NCBI RefSeq assembly: GCF_963675165.1
Contig: NC_087377.1
Location: 13,946,198-14,010,197, forward strand
Length of the DNA: 64,000 nt
Source: Halichondria panicea
Taxonomy: Eukaryota; Porifera; Demospongiae; Suberitida; Halichondriidae
Direction of reading: 5' to 3'
Position numbers and translations under genes: made by a program. The notes beneath the pieces were generated by a model. It saw nothing but the letters and a program-made list of their open reading frames with translations, did no database searches and was not told the DNA's origin. Shown here one piece after another: positions 35,025 to 47,704 of the stretch (positions are counted from its first letter, which is position 1; each line of letters opens with the position of its first letter).

Positions 35025-35852
35025 TATGTTCCAATACTTCTAAAACAGCCTTGGGAACATATAACTTTATTGGAAAGTATCTTTTTACTGGGTGTGGTCA
35101 GTCTTAGCAAGTATTACACGTGGCTCATGGACTAGGCGTGTTATAAATTGCTGAAAGAGATGATGTCTCAAGGAAACACAGCTTTGGCCGGCAAAAATGT
35201 GCTTAATAGCCTCGTAATGCGGATAATTTTCGAGGCTCCACTGTGTAAAATCATCACGTGCACCACTTCGTTTCCTATCCCTCTACAGACCTTTGTAGAG
35301 TTCTTGCAACCCTCTGTATTGTATTGTTAGGTCTAGTTTTAGTAATAGGAGCTCAGGGGCGTAGCCAGGATTTGAGAGAGGGGGGTGCTGGATGAATGGA
35401 TTTCTGAATTACCAGTGCGCTCCGGCGATGCAAAATGTGCCCCAACGGGGGGTGGGGGTCTGGGGGCACTCCCCCCAGAAAATTTTTGTTGTTACATGCT
35501 CTGAGATTGATTCTAAAGCAATCTGGCTAAAGAAATGAGGGTACTGCTGCTTTGAGGGTACTGGTGGTTAAGCCACATCTTCATCTGAATATGTCCTATA
35601 AAATGCATTGTTTTGAGTTGTGACAATTAAATCATGCAGCTGCTAACCACGTTCTGCTTGTGAATTAGCAGGACAGGGTGGCAAGCCACTTGCAGTTTTG
35701 CAGTGCTGCATGCTCTGTGAACTGGGCTCAACTGAAAGAGTGACATGATGATGATGGTGATAGCTGCTGAACAGTCTGCAACTCTGTGGGATCCGGGACC
35801 TTGGTCTGCTCAGCCCACGTGGCTTTGCGCATGTACCCTCATTTCTTTTCAA

Positions 35853-37391
35853 ACTAGCGTCAAACTACCGTCCGATCTCATTTCTATCGTTACTATCAAA
35901 GGTGCTGGAACGCATTGTTCATAATGAGGTAGTGGAGTATCTTACTTCCAACAACCTTCTTTCAACACTTCAATTTGGCTTCAGGCGGGGCAGTTTTACC
36001 CAGGAGGCAATCCTCCATGCTACTCATGGCTGGCACCGCTCATTGGACAATGGCTCTAGTGTAGCTGCTGTTTTCTTTGACCTGAGCAAAGCCTTCGACA
36101 GAGTCCCTCACCAAGGCCTCCTGAAAACTCTCTGGTCAGCAGGCATCTCGGGCAGCCTACATAAGTGGTTTACTAGCTACCTCACAAACAGGAAGCAGAA
36201 GGTAGTCCTAGATGGTCACTCTTCGTCGACCGCCAATGACACTTCTGGAGTACCACAGGGGTCCAACTTAGGCCCCCTTCTGTTCAGCCTATACATTGAT
36301 CCCCTAACAAGAATTCCTCTTTCTCCGGGCTCTCAGCTGTTATTGTATGCGGATGACATACTCCTGTACAGCCCCATTAGAAATGAATTTGACGTCTTGG
36401 ATCTTCAAGAAGATATTGATGCCATCGCCAACTGGGTCAACACTGCGGATCTCACTCTCAATCAGTCAAAAACCAAACTGCTACTCCTCTCTAGAAAGAG
36501 ACAGCCCCCGTCCATCATACTCTCTACAAACTCAGGTCAAATTACACAAGTGGACTCCTTGTCCTACCTTGGAGTTACCATCACAAAAGACCTAAAATGG
36601 AATAGCCACATCTCCAACACCTGCGCTAAGGCAAAATCTAAACTTGGCTTGTTATACAGGCACTTCAACCAAGCAGATCAGTCCACACTTTCCTCCCTGT
36701 ACAAATCACTGGTGCTCCCACTCCTTGATTACTGCAGCAGTGTGTGGGACCCCTCTTCTTCTTGTGCCATCAATCAGTTGGAGTCGGTTCAGAAGTTTGG
36801 AGCGCGACTCTGTACCAAACGCTGGTCAGATCAATACTTACCTCTGCTAGCTAGTTTATCTTGGCCCTCTCTGAGCACAAGACGGTCTCAACAGAAAGTA
36901 ACTCTGTGCCGCAGGATCATCAGGGGGGAATCAATTCTCCACTCGTCAAGGTTCACACTCTCAATCCGAAACCTAACCCTCGGCATTACCATCATGACCA
37001 ACCTCTACTTATCCCCTTTGCCAAAACACTGTCATATCAATCATCATTCTTCGTAAATGTGGTTCCACTCTGGAATTCCCTACCAAGCAGTGCTGTCTCT
37101 GCAAGTAGTTTAATTAGTTTTAAGGCTCATGTGCGGAATTGTTTCAATTAATTACTTACTTATAACTAATTGTCTGCTTGCCCTTACTTACAGTCTTGTG
37201 CCTGTTAATTAATTTGTACTTCACTGTCCTTGTCACTGCCTGCACTTTTTAGTTACTTGTTTTGTTTTTTTGTTGTTTTTTTGTTTTGCCTTTTGCTGTT
37301 TTTGTTAGGGCTACCTTAATATTAGCTCTCAGTTGCTAGTTGGTACGCACCTATGCTCTGCATAAAATTTTATAAAGAAAAAAAAAAAAAA
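35853..37391 (+). pseudogene. 5'-truncated non-LTR retrotransposon (LINE) reverse transcriptase
   Basis: RT motifs run in order: SNYRPISFLSLLSK at the broken 5' edge, then LQFGFRRG, FFDLSKAFDRVPH, SGVPQGSNLGPLLFSLYI, YADDILLY (catalytic DD) and LNQSKTK. These are followed by a thumb/connection block with LDYCSSVWDPSS. The first frame stops at 37056. The usual C-terminal block (FFVNVVPLWNSLPSSAV) is in another frame up to 37151, so a frameshift lies near 36930. An A-run near 37379-37391 ends the element. No endonuclease is present. The type is CR1/jockey-like, judged only from motif style. It is the best preserved LINE in the window, but a dead 5'-truncated copy. Confidence 0.85.
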
Positions 37392-37535
37392 TGTGCACTG
37401 GCTGGAATGAAATTTGGAGGTGGAGCTAGCTAGTTGGAGGTGGAGTTTTGAGTTGAATGCTGATTCAGCAAATAATTATTAATTCCAGGCGCACGGTGTC
37501 ATAGGCGCGAGTGACTCCCCCAAAAAAATGACTCC

Positions 37536-38701
37536 CGGTGTCATAAAATTTTAGGCCCCCCATGAGATTGGGCCCCCCGGGCCTAGAATTTTAACATTTT
37601 AGGCCCCCTCTTAAAATTTTAGGCGCAACATTATGTGACAAATTAACAGCGCAACAGCGGTAACATTATGTGACAGTGCATTCTCAAAATACACAATACA
37701 GTCTTCTATGGTCTTCACAGTCTATGCAGTGCCAGTTACTGAATGCAGCTCTCCTCACACACACACATTTCATGCATGTACAGTAGTATACCACAGGGCA
37801 CTGGTCTCACAGCCATCACACTGGACCATGTCATTCTATGAATCAGGCCTCATGCAGCACAAAGCACATATAGGTGCCAACTGTCCCGAATTGGTCAGAA
37901 GTCTGGACTGTCCAAGATTACCCTTGTCTTGAAAGGAAACTGCTTGTGATTCTACCATAGATACAACAGTTTCTCTCTTGACTTCTATCTATGATTCCAC
38001 ATTATACTTGAGATCTGAGCCAGTGATGCTATTGGAGCATCGGATCCCCACAACAATTTACATCTTCTATGTAGGCAAACATGGAGGAAGATATGAATTG
38101 TTGTCTTTGCACTGAAAATTGTGTGCTTTATACTTTATAATAATTATGAATTCACAAATTTTGCCTCCTTTGGCGGCCAGCCGCTTGGGGATAACGCCGC
38201 CATGTTTTGTCCTGAAATTTGGCAGAGAAAGTAAGCACGAAGTTGCCAATATGGCGATAGCTATGCACAACATTGATTATCTTACAGGCAGATCCAAAAT
38301 TGCAGAGCTGCATCAAAGCATTTAACTCTTATAGCTATAAGCATGAGTAACTCGAGGCTAGAGTATAACTTGAAAGGTAAATCTTCCTTCACTTTGAATT
38401 CCATGATAGAATAATAATGCAAACATTTTTGCTACTTTGATACAGAGTCTTTGCATGCATGCAGTCTCTTTGATGCTTTGTCAACTAATAGAGCTAACCT
38501 TACCATATTATTATATCTCTTTGACTTCGTTCATCGTGCAGAAAAGGATAGCAGAAGAGGGGGGCCTAGAATTTTAACAGATTGGACCCCCTGGGGGGCC
38601 TAAACTGTTAACATTCTAGGCCCGGGGGTCTCAAAATTTTAAAATTCAGTCTAGGCCCTGGGGGGGCCTAACATGGGGGGGCCCAAAATTTTATGACACC
38701 G
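37536..38701. mobile_element. 1.17-kb TIR element with C-rich ends
   Basis: The ends cggtgtcataaaattttagg and (inverted) ccggtgtcataaaattttgg are followed by alternating ggcccccc and aaaatttta blocks on both sides. Flanks contain repeated gactccc words. The core has no gene. Confidence 0.65.
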
Positions 38702-41700
38702 GTCACTCCTACCTAGTCACCAGTGACCCCCGGTCGCTCATGCCTAGGTCACTGACTCCTAGTCACGAATGACTCCCCCTAACTCCCCCCACAAATTGAG
38801 ATTTCAGCAGATCGAGGGCTACTAAGTATATCCTCAAAAGACTGCTGCCCATGCAGTGACTATATACTAGTCTATATACAATCAAGTTCATCACTGTTAT
38901 CTATGAGAGGCCTGTTATACAAGTGGTAGTTTTTTTGTCTATAGCTGTTCCTTATTAAACTATCGTTACTTCACTTAGTCAGCAATATAATTTTGAAACA
39001 ACAACATCCATCACAATAATTAGCATGAAAAACAAAAAATAACACAGTGCAAATAATTATAGTGCATGAAAAACAAAAACAGTAGTGGAAGATAACGAAA
39101 ACCTAAAAATGCTACAACTAGCTATATATATTCTCCAACTGAGTGAGATACTATAATGATACCACGAGTTGCACGTATCACACTGTATCATTTCATCGTA
39201 GGAGTCAGGGTGGAGACAAGGGGCAGTATAATTATATTAATCACAATGCTGGAAAATCTCTCTGTTCTCTTGCGACTATTCAGTTCTTTTGACTTCGAAA
39301 ATCTTCTTCAGTTTCTCATTTCAAAATAACGTACAAGGTGGTGCCTCATTTTGCATTTAGGATGATGTGATTCGAATTGTCTCTTTGCAATTCGTGGTAT
39401 GCAGCGCAGTGGAGTAGGAACAGGGGGGGGCCAGGGGGCCAGTGGCCCCCAACAACATTGAATCAGCCCACCCTTCCTGAGTTGGATAGGTGTTTTAACC
39501 AACCAATTGACAAGGATAAAGCATGAATTTGTAAGCAGAAATGAAGAACCGCTTTTTTTACGCTTCTGAATGATAATACTCTTGTTTTACAGTAACATGT
39601 TTTAGCAATTCTGCTGTATTATTATTAGGCTGCAGCTAATTATGATGTCATAATGAGGGTGTAGTTTCCTGTCTTAAAATTTCCAGCGCAGGGAGCGCCA
39701 CTTGGGTAGTGCTTCGCCGCACCACCACCCAAGTGGCCCCTCCAACCTTTTAACTGTTCCTACTACTGCAGCGGCAACAGCAAATAAACCACAGTTGTTG
39801 CTGCCACTGCATGTTCTGCTGCTGAATACAGGCCACAGACAGTACAACCCATTGTGTGCTTGTATATTATATTTGGGCGATTTGCAGCTCAGCATTTAGC
39901 TCCAGTTCTTTCCCATATTAACCTTGCAACCTTGCTCTTCATTCACATGCATATGTCTAGTATACATTCCAGCTGTCACTTGCTGTCTACTACTTCTACT
40001 ACCTTGCTATTATAACCTTGCTCTTTATCCTGGCTCTTTATTCTACTAGACCTATAATAATACTAAATTGTTATTAGATAGAAACATGCAGGTCACATTG
40101 GCCGGAACAAACAAGCATGTGCGTAGGGAGTCATTCACTCCTGGGGGAGTCCGCCACACCTTAGGCAGGAATGACCGGGGAGTCATTCATTCCTCTGACA
40201 ACGGTCCTCTGACACAATCATGTCTAGCTATACATAATTAGATAATGATGCTTATAGAGTTTGCAACATGAAACACATAGACTGGGGGCCAGACCTTTTT
40301 CTCAGAGGGAAGAGAGAAAGAGGTCTGCTTACTCGAGGCTGTCTACTCCAACGTGGAAAGAAAATCCAGGCTGAAAACGGTTGAGGAGACAAACGATTGT
40401 CTTACTGTCTATTAAAAAAAAAAACTGATGCTAAACTTACACTTTATTTCCATACTTTAGGACATATATGATCCAGGAGTCTACTTAGCTAGGCAGTTAG
40501 CTATATGTAACAAATGTTATTGGTACATAGCCTATATGGCAGTCCATCTCAAACGGTGAAAAAAATGCTATGTACCTCTAGCTCTTTCCCAACAACTGAG
40601 AATTTTTGTGTGTGTTTTTCACATGATCCACCAATCAAGGGGTATGGAAATCAAGTTTTGGGGGACCTCAGGAAGGTCTGCATAAGGCCTCAAACAAGCT
40701 TATTGTGTCTAATGCCTACTTCTCAAAGACCCCTCCAACACTTAAACACATTCCCCTTCATGGTAGGTATATCATTTAGAAATGACTAAAAAATAATCTT
40801 GATTTTCGTGAAGTAGCTAGAGGTAGAGATGTCAGACCGGAAGTAGTGCGTGGGCGTATTTTCGTACAGTAATTCAATGGTAAAAAACGGGACCAGAAAG
40901 TGAGTGAACAAGAAGGGCTTTCCGCAAGCCCTGGAAGAGTCTAGCAAACAACAGCTGTTCCCAGGGGTAAAAAATAGCGTAGAATTTGATTTTTATAACA
41001 GTTTTTTATGATTTTAGCATTTGATGCTTGTTTTGTGTGTGATTTTTTCTCAAAGGTGATCATCATTTTGGCAACCAAACATGAAAATGAACAAAAACAC
41101 AAGTGAGCATGTCTTTCATCTCTAACTCTCTCCAGATTATGCAAAAAGTTGCTACAATAAGCTTTTATTTCTTGCGGAATCACATATTGCATGGATAGAT
41201 GGGTGGAGCTGAGAATAGAAATGCAGTAAAATCAAGCCAAGTGTACCAATAGCTGTATTTATTTCTTAGAAGTTCTTAGAAGTTACTGAAAGTAATTATT
41301 GAAGCAATCTGAAAGCCTCTGTTGAAAAGAAACAAGAAAGATTGGAGAGAATTCCAGGGACAACAATGTAATCTACCAAAACTATTAAATTGCAAGAACT
41401 GATTCAATTTGCACACAAAAAAAGACAAGAGTAATCTACTGTATTAATTAGAAGCTGTCAACAGAGTTGTATATCATAGATTTATAGTTGTATAGCCTTA
41501 AATCTACATCACACTAAAAACGAATTATTTAGACCAAATGAAATTGACAGAAAAGTTGCTTATAAAGATCAAGAAACAGATAGCGTAAGGTGGACATTGA
41601 TGAGAGTTCTGAAACATGATACAATAATATACTGAAAAGATAGCATTGTTACTTTAAATCCAAAAGAACTCTCTGAAGCAGGAGACATCATACTATTATA

Positions 41701-42129
41701 GGGACATCATAAAGATATACATTACAGAAACATTATAAACTTCATAATAGATATCAAATGGTTACAATGTTAACTCCTGAGTCCTGAGTGTCCATTTCAT
41801 ACTTTTTTAAAAGAGAATAGACCAAGCGGTTCAGCAGATATGCTAACTTTAAGACCATTTCCGGTATTAACAACAAATTTCATAAGTCCCGCCCAAGTAC
41901 ATTAAAATGCGGTAAATTTTTGTACGAATTTTTCCCTGGCTAATGTTCTTCACAACGCTGTATCTCTGCATTCGCTTGACCAAATCCAGTGCAGTAAAGT
42001 TTTTCTGGTTTGCCTTGAGTGTTCAAAAGAGATAGTAATACATAGGAGTTAGAAATAGCAAAAATGAAAATCGGTCTGACATCGCTACTAGAGGTACACA
42101 GATTGAGCCTCTGTCAGAGGCTTTTTCAT
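38702..42129. other. Repeat-rich stretch, no gene seen
   Basis: I see a gccacttggg hairpin near 39697-39743, repeated gagtcattcactcc words near 40110-40200, and an inverted pair tagagatgtcagaccg (40821) and cggtctgacatcgcta (42073) that could bound a 1.25-kb element. No credible ORF. Confidence 0.4.
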
Positions 42130-42305
42130 GCTTGTGTTCCTATAGCACATAATTATGATAATTAGCTAAGGTTGTGTTACTAAGTAGTGTGCTATGTCCC
42201 AAATCGCCACACAAATGAGGTGAAGTTGATGTTTAGCAGTAGAACTGCTTGTAGAATTTTTTACAGCCGGCAAAAACAATTCTCATGAATTATTCATGTT
42301 TAGAC
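42130..42305 (-). repeat. Inverted copy of the repeat at 33884-34075
   Basis: This carries the same blocks in reverse order and orientation, about 85 percent alike by eye. Confidence 0.6.
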
Positions 42306-43239
42306 TCCCACGTGGATGGTACTGGAAGTGCACTCCGTTGCCAATCCCTTTCTCTTCTATCTATTGTTTAGGGACCCGCCCCCCAATGGAAAAATCACGT
42401 GCGTGGACTCCTGTTTCCTGTCATAAAGCTTTGGCGCCTCCACCGAGGCATCAGCACCGGGTGGTTTTGGTTAACGTTAATGGTTAAGAGTGCATTCAAT
42501 ATAATTATGGGATTAATAGCAAAAAGCAATGGCAAGGCTTTTAATTTGCCTCATGCACTATTAATCTCTTGTTGCAGGAGTAATGATACTAATTGTTACG
42601 ACAGTTTTATTAGTATTTTTAGCTGTGGCCGTTAATTATTTGAAAACATACGTTATTAATTGCACTGCTTCACTGTACAATTCTAGTGCACTAATTATTA
42701 CATCATACAATTATTATTACTGATACACAAATCTCCATATTTGTGGAAATTATAATAATGGTTTCTGTATTGTTTTCGATAATATGTAGGGCTCAAGTTC
42801 TGGAACTCACATCAAGGTGGGTAGCAGAAAAATTTATGCCGTCAAATCGTCAGACCTGGTCCACTTGCAAAAGGGAAAAGGCAAACAAAAATTCAAATTT
42901 TTTTGAATGGTGCTTGCTGGTGCATTCTGGTGCATTTTGAGTAATTATTTAATGAATTTGAAAATTGACATTTTAATTGAGACAATCACAAAAATTGATA
43001 TTGGTACAGGTATATGAGGTTGCACCTAAAACTTTCCTGAGACGGTGAATGATACCTTAGGGAAGGAGATGTTCTTCTGCTGGTTTGGAGAGGCGCATCA
43101 ATGTGAGGACACTGAAAGAAACTCGATTGCAGTTTGGAGAGAGACATTTTCTTCTGGGTTGCAGCTAGATCTGACACTGATCCTGCAGTACTACTAGTCT
43201 ATTACGTCTATTACTGTATCTAGCTATTACTGGAATTTA

Positions 43240-43895
43240 ATGGTATATTAAATGGGGTTAACAGGGCGGAGCAGGTCAAAGGGGCTTGCACATGCGCAGA
43301 AATGGGCAGTCAGTTACCTTGTGGCTTGCGCTCACATGGGAACTTAGACACATGCGCAGTAACATTCGTTACCTCGTGGCTTAAGTCAGCAGCAACCAGG
43401 ACGAGTGTGCTATCTCTTTCCCCAACCCATGAGCTCCCACCCATGCATTAGCGCCACAGCTTGGCCCATCTCTTATGTTTAGTTTACCTCTTATTTTTAA
43501 TATATTTTTCGTTAAACATTTTACTTTAATTTTCTCCAGTGCCCTTCCCTGGCGGAGGGCACTGTGACGGGGGCAGCTGGTTAGGCTTTCGCCTCGGCTC
43601 GTCTCAACTATTTCACCTGTAAATCAAACATTTATAGGCAGAGATCGGTTTGAACGCTAGGGCGGGCGTCTGCAGAGCCAGCTTGCTCCCAAAAGCCAAA
43701 CCACCGTGGCATTAGGTCATACTGGTTAGGACAGAACAGTATAGTGCTAGGGCTGTTATAGCCCCGACTCCAGCCCCTTGAATAGTGGGCCTGGTATTTA
43801 CTGTTGGCGCGTGGGTGGAAAATTAATTTATTATTTACCGTATTTTATCTCATTGAACGTTAAAGTGATAAAGAACAGAAAAAAGAAAAAGAAGA
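43240..43895. other. GC-richer stretch with local repeats, no gene seen
   Basis: A block ending catgcgcag...gttacctcgtggctt is repeated near 43290 and 43350. A compact GC-rich piece (43545-43790) contains agggcac hairpins and a B-box-like ggtttgaacgc; it could be a SINE, but a matching A box is not clear. Confidence 0.35.
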
Positions 43896-43901
43896 GGCTA
43901 C

Positions 43902-44822
43902 TATGGTGAGCCTTTTGTTTCAAAATGGCGATACAAGTTTTTCGCCTAACCGTTATAAAAGCGAAAACTCTGCCTGGGATCGAGGCTACAAAATACCATG
44001 TGTTGGTGTCCCAAAAATCAACTCGATTTGTTTTATCAACTCGATTTTATCGACTTTATCTGGTAGGGATCGACTCGATGTGTTATATCAACTCGATTTC
44101 AGATTTTATCCATTTCATCTGGTAAGGATCGACTCGATGTGCTTTATCCACTCGATTTCTTCTGGTGAGAGGATCGACTCGATTCCAGGCCGCTGGAGGA
44201 AAAGGCGAGTTTCGAGGGCGGCTTGATATCGAGGCTATCTATGGCTGTACTCTTGCAACAAAGGCGCTACTGCTAAGCTCAGACAAGGCACTGAGACTCT
44301 TGAGGCCACAGGCAGGCCTACAGCAGGTCAGAGTAGCTGACCTTCCAGGCACGCCTGCAGAAGGTCACAGCAGCTTACTTGTGCTGGATCACAGTAAATT
44401 AAATCACTAAATGCTTGTCTACTTGACTCTTGAGTTCATGACACATAGCAAGTAGCTGCTGTGTGATCTCAGGCTCAGAAGGTCCCCATCTGAGCTACTC
44501 TGAGCTGCTGTAGGCGTGCCTGTGGCCTCAAGAGTCTCAGTGTCTTGTCTGAGCCTAGCGCCTTCGTTGCACACTAGAGTGCAGCGACTACAGCCATATC
44601 AGGCCGCCCTCGAAACTCGCGTTTTCCCCGACCTGGAATCGAGTCGATCCTTACCAGAAGCAGTCGCCAAATCGAGTTGATAAAACACATCGAGTCGATC
44701 CTTACCAGATGAAGTCGATAAAATCGAGTTGATAAAACACATCGAGTCGATTTATCCTTCCAGTTTGGGACACCAACAGATGGTATTTTGTATCGCCATT
44801 TTGAAACAAAAGGCTCACCATA
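43902..44822. mobile_element. Foldback element with arms of about 400 bp
   Basis: The arms start tatggtgagccttttgtttc and continue with interleaved atcgactcgatgtg units, a cgagtttcgagggcgg block and an actcttgaggcc block, in mirror order on the right. The target repeat ggctac is at 43896-43901 and 44823-44828. The left arm carries a 50-bp insertion (43937-43986) identical in type to a TAGCCTCG-family terminus. Confidence 0.8.
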
Positions 44823-45176
44823 GGCTACCTCTCTGTATATACTGTAGACAGAGACAGCTAAGTAAAACATCAGCTCTGTAGATTTATTCATTAACTTGAG
44901 GCTCGGATCGGATACACACTCAGGCGACAAGTTAATCTCATAAGAAATTAGTTAAACCTGTGGGTAAAAAATAAATGTGGATAAGTACAGTGGCTGTGAC
45001 GTAACATAATGTGAGGACTACTTATTGATTTACACAATAGATTTACCATTGAAAGCACTATCCATTAATACACACTCAAGCAACAAGTCCCTCGGATTGT
45101 AAACACATTCAGGCCACACAGTTCTCGGATCAGATACCACGTACTTACTCTGCATGTGACCAATTTTCGGCAAATG

Positions 45177-45560
45177 TCACAACAATACTTCCTTCCAGAG
45201 AGAATGGCACTGAACGTCGAACAGACACACCAACACTTTAAAGATGGCTTCACTCAGAGAAACAAGAGGAGAAATCACCATCACAACACTTCTTTCAGAG
45301 AGAGGTGCACTGGTCCTGTCAAGCTTCACATCAATCAAGAAAGGGAGCCGTCTGGAAAGCAGATGGACTTTCTCTGGGACTTGCCATAGCAGGTCGGTAC
45401 GGTACCCACATAAACACCAGCGTACAGACACTTCAACGCCTCCAGCTGCTTGTCTTTCAAGACTAGACCTGGTTTTCCAACACAGGATAACGCGTACGCG
45501 AGAGCAGAAGAGAAGGTAGCAGCATAGATACTGTACACTCCGTGGATGTGAAACACTTTC
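45177..45560 (-). pseudogene. RecQ-like helicase N-terminal fragment
   Basis: On the minus strand: LKDKQLEALKCLYAG, then VPTCYGKS (a Walker A site with Gly replaced by Cys), and after a frame change LPFLIDVKL and MVISPLVSLSEAI. This order matches motif 0, I and Ia of RecQ-type helicases (usual PTGYGKS and SPLxSL). Motif II (DEAH) and all later parts are absent. The frameshift after GKS and the Walker change argue for a dead fragment, perhaps carried by a transposon. Confidence 0.55.
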
Positions 45561-45660
45561 GCCCACTACCAAAAGTCTTGAAACACTCATTGCAACGGAT
45601 GACACGGACGAAGTATCCGGAATTCCGTATAGTATACGGAATCTACTGCATGGATACAAT

Positions 45661-46937
45661 AATAACAGTAACTACGTGTGAGTGATTGGATAACTGAAGC
45701 TCCCAGTCCAAGTTCTTCCAGTGCTAACTGATTCTCTGCGCAGGGAGAGCCAAGAGAGATGTTCATGAATGAAAGTGGAAATGCAGAAATCATATTGGAA
45801 CCTGACAACTCTAGATCTAGCTACATGTACACTGCTGACTTAATTTTTGTGATGACATTGTATATAGCACAGCATGTATGCACACAGAATATTATATAGG
45901 CAGGCATCCATGCATGGAGATAGACCTTTAATAGACAACTAAATGGACAACTAAAACTGATTTAAAGTTGAAGGAGGATTCTTCTTTGTCTTATCGCTAC
46001 TTGTGCTCGTACACTTGTTTGTTAGTCTTGCATCAGGGAATAATTATGCTCCTTTCCGCTTCCTTTGGTGATAGAGCATTACCTAAATTAAAAAAGTATG
46101 TTAGAATGCACATAATAATTTACTCCGGCCGCTGTACGATCATGTATGCATTATCATCATACAGTATATTTGTATGAATAAACATGTTCACCACAAAAAG
46201 ACACGCTTTCCTGAAATAACAAAACATTTACTGAGGGTCAAAATAGATTCTCCCGGTATAAGGACATCTATATTATTGAATGACCACATCATTTAAGTGA
46301 TGGAGCTTTTTGTTGGCAAGATCGCCTAACCACAAGATAGGTACTGTTGAACACCTAATTTTGACCTATCATTCAGTTTACTGCTAGCCGTATACATTTC
46401 CTTAAGTGCTGAACACATTCTCCCGGTACTTCACTTCATAGACTAACAGAAAAGCAAAGCGAAATGTTCCAACTATAAACCCAACCAAAGATTGCCTAAC
46501 CACAAACTTGTCACCTAGTAAGTTACAGAAAAAAATGAGCTCCAAAAGGCTATCCACTAATGCAGGCTCAATATACATGCTCTATGATAGACTTACCTCC
46601 CACCTACGAGTACAGCAGACCTTCTCCTCAACTGAAGCCACAAGTGCGCAGCTGTACAAGAAAAACAACACTAAAAGTGGCCATTTCTGCAGCTGGGTGC
46701 CGTTGCAGTGAGTGAACACAAATACTCCGTAATCTACCCGTATACTACCTACGTTTCACATCCACGGAGTGTACAGTATCTATGGTAGCAGCCATTACAC
46801 AACTTGGACTAGATTTCTTTTTTCAATGACATCATTATAAATGAAACGGATATCAATGTTTTACAAGATACTGATAAATATACTGCAATTTACGATTACC
46901 CAGATTCTGGGTAATTCTGGCGCATGCGTAAACAGTG
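45661..46937. other. No gene seen; inverted pair
   Basis: The word atagatactgtacactccg, extending to 27 bp, occurs near 45529-45553 and inverted near 46757-46783. The right part also holds acccagattctgggtaat, a subterminal hairpin of the TAGCCTCG elements. Confidence 0.4.
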
Positions 46938-47187
46938 TACCGTATAGCGGGTATATTTCGAGGGTAGAAATGTTCGCGGTTTTTGCGGATTGAGCCTGTA
47001 CCGCGAAAATTTATACCCACGAAAATTTATGATGGATTCGAGGCTAACGGTGTGGAGGTACCTGCATGTTGATGTGCGCATGCGCCAGAAGGCTGGAACT
47101 CAGACCACGAAAATAAAATCCGCGAAATCCTTTGTAATGGTCCATCCGCGAAAATGTATACCCTCGAAATATACCCGCTATACGGTA
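46938..47187. repeat. Palindromic MITE, TACCGTATAGCGGG family
   Basis: Ends taccgtatagcgggtata and its inverse; 250 bp. It is inserted within the right end of an older TAGCCTCG-family element. Confidence 0.8.
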
Positions 47188-47190
47188 TAC

Positions 47191-47659
47191 TAGTCTCATG
47201 AATCAGCCGCCGTTCTTTTGGAACCACCGTCTGAGCACTCTTGTCATCGTTTTATGTGCCAAGACGGTATTCCGTCTTGACCAATAAAATTGCAGAAGTC
47301 CAGTCAGGTGATGAACTTGGAGGCAGCAAAGAACTGCACTTTGCTCAACGCATTTGGATAATCATTACGCATGCATTACGCATGGTAAACACTTCATACA
47401 TAGAAGCTGCTACGAAGCATAAGCAAGGCAAGCAGGGGTCCTTGGGCACAGATTTAGCACCACAGCAAAACACAAGTAGAGAGAGATGCCTTCGCTTGGC
47501 GATTTGTATAACAATTAGGAAATATGTGTGGGCGTAAGATCACGATTTAATTACATTCCATTGGTTTTGTGAGCAATCAACATTCCATTTTGAAATGACT
47601 TCATGACAAGAGTGCTCAGACGGTGGTTCCAAAAGAACGGCGGCTGATTCATGAGACTA
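47191..47659. mobile_element. 469-bp TIR element, TAGTCTCATGAATCAGCC family
   Basis: The perfect inverted ends exceed 50 bp, starting tagtctcatgaatcagccg. The target repeats acggtatac (47182-47190) and acagtatac (47660-47668) differ at one base. A shorter relative is at 58886. Confidence 0.85.
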
Positions 47660-47668
47660 ACAGTATAC

Positions 47669-47704
47669 CAGGCCGCCTTTCTCAGCGGCTTGGAATCGAG
47701 GCTA
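47669..47704 (-). repeat. Orphan right end of a TAGCCTCG-family element
   Basis: It reads caggccgcctttctcagc and ends cgaggcta, the same terminus as at 29949-29983. Its inward continuation is found left of the MITE at 46938 (cgcatgcgtaaacagtg), so two later insertions separated the parts. Confidence 0.6.

Noticed and set aside
45177-45659. Long 160-residue minus-strand ORF
   Set aside because: Its frame is mostly a shadow: only the segment after 45360 reads as helicase sequence, while the rest of the helicase signal is in another frame. I called the fragment, not the ORF.
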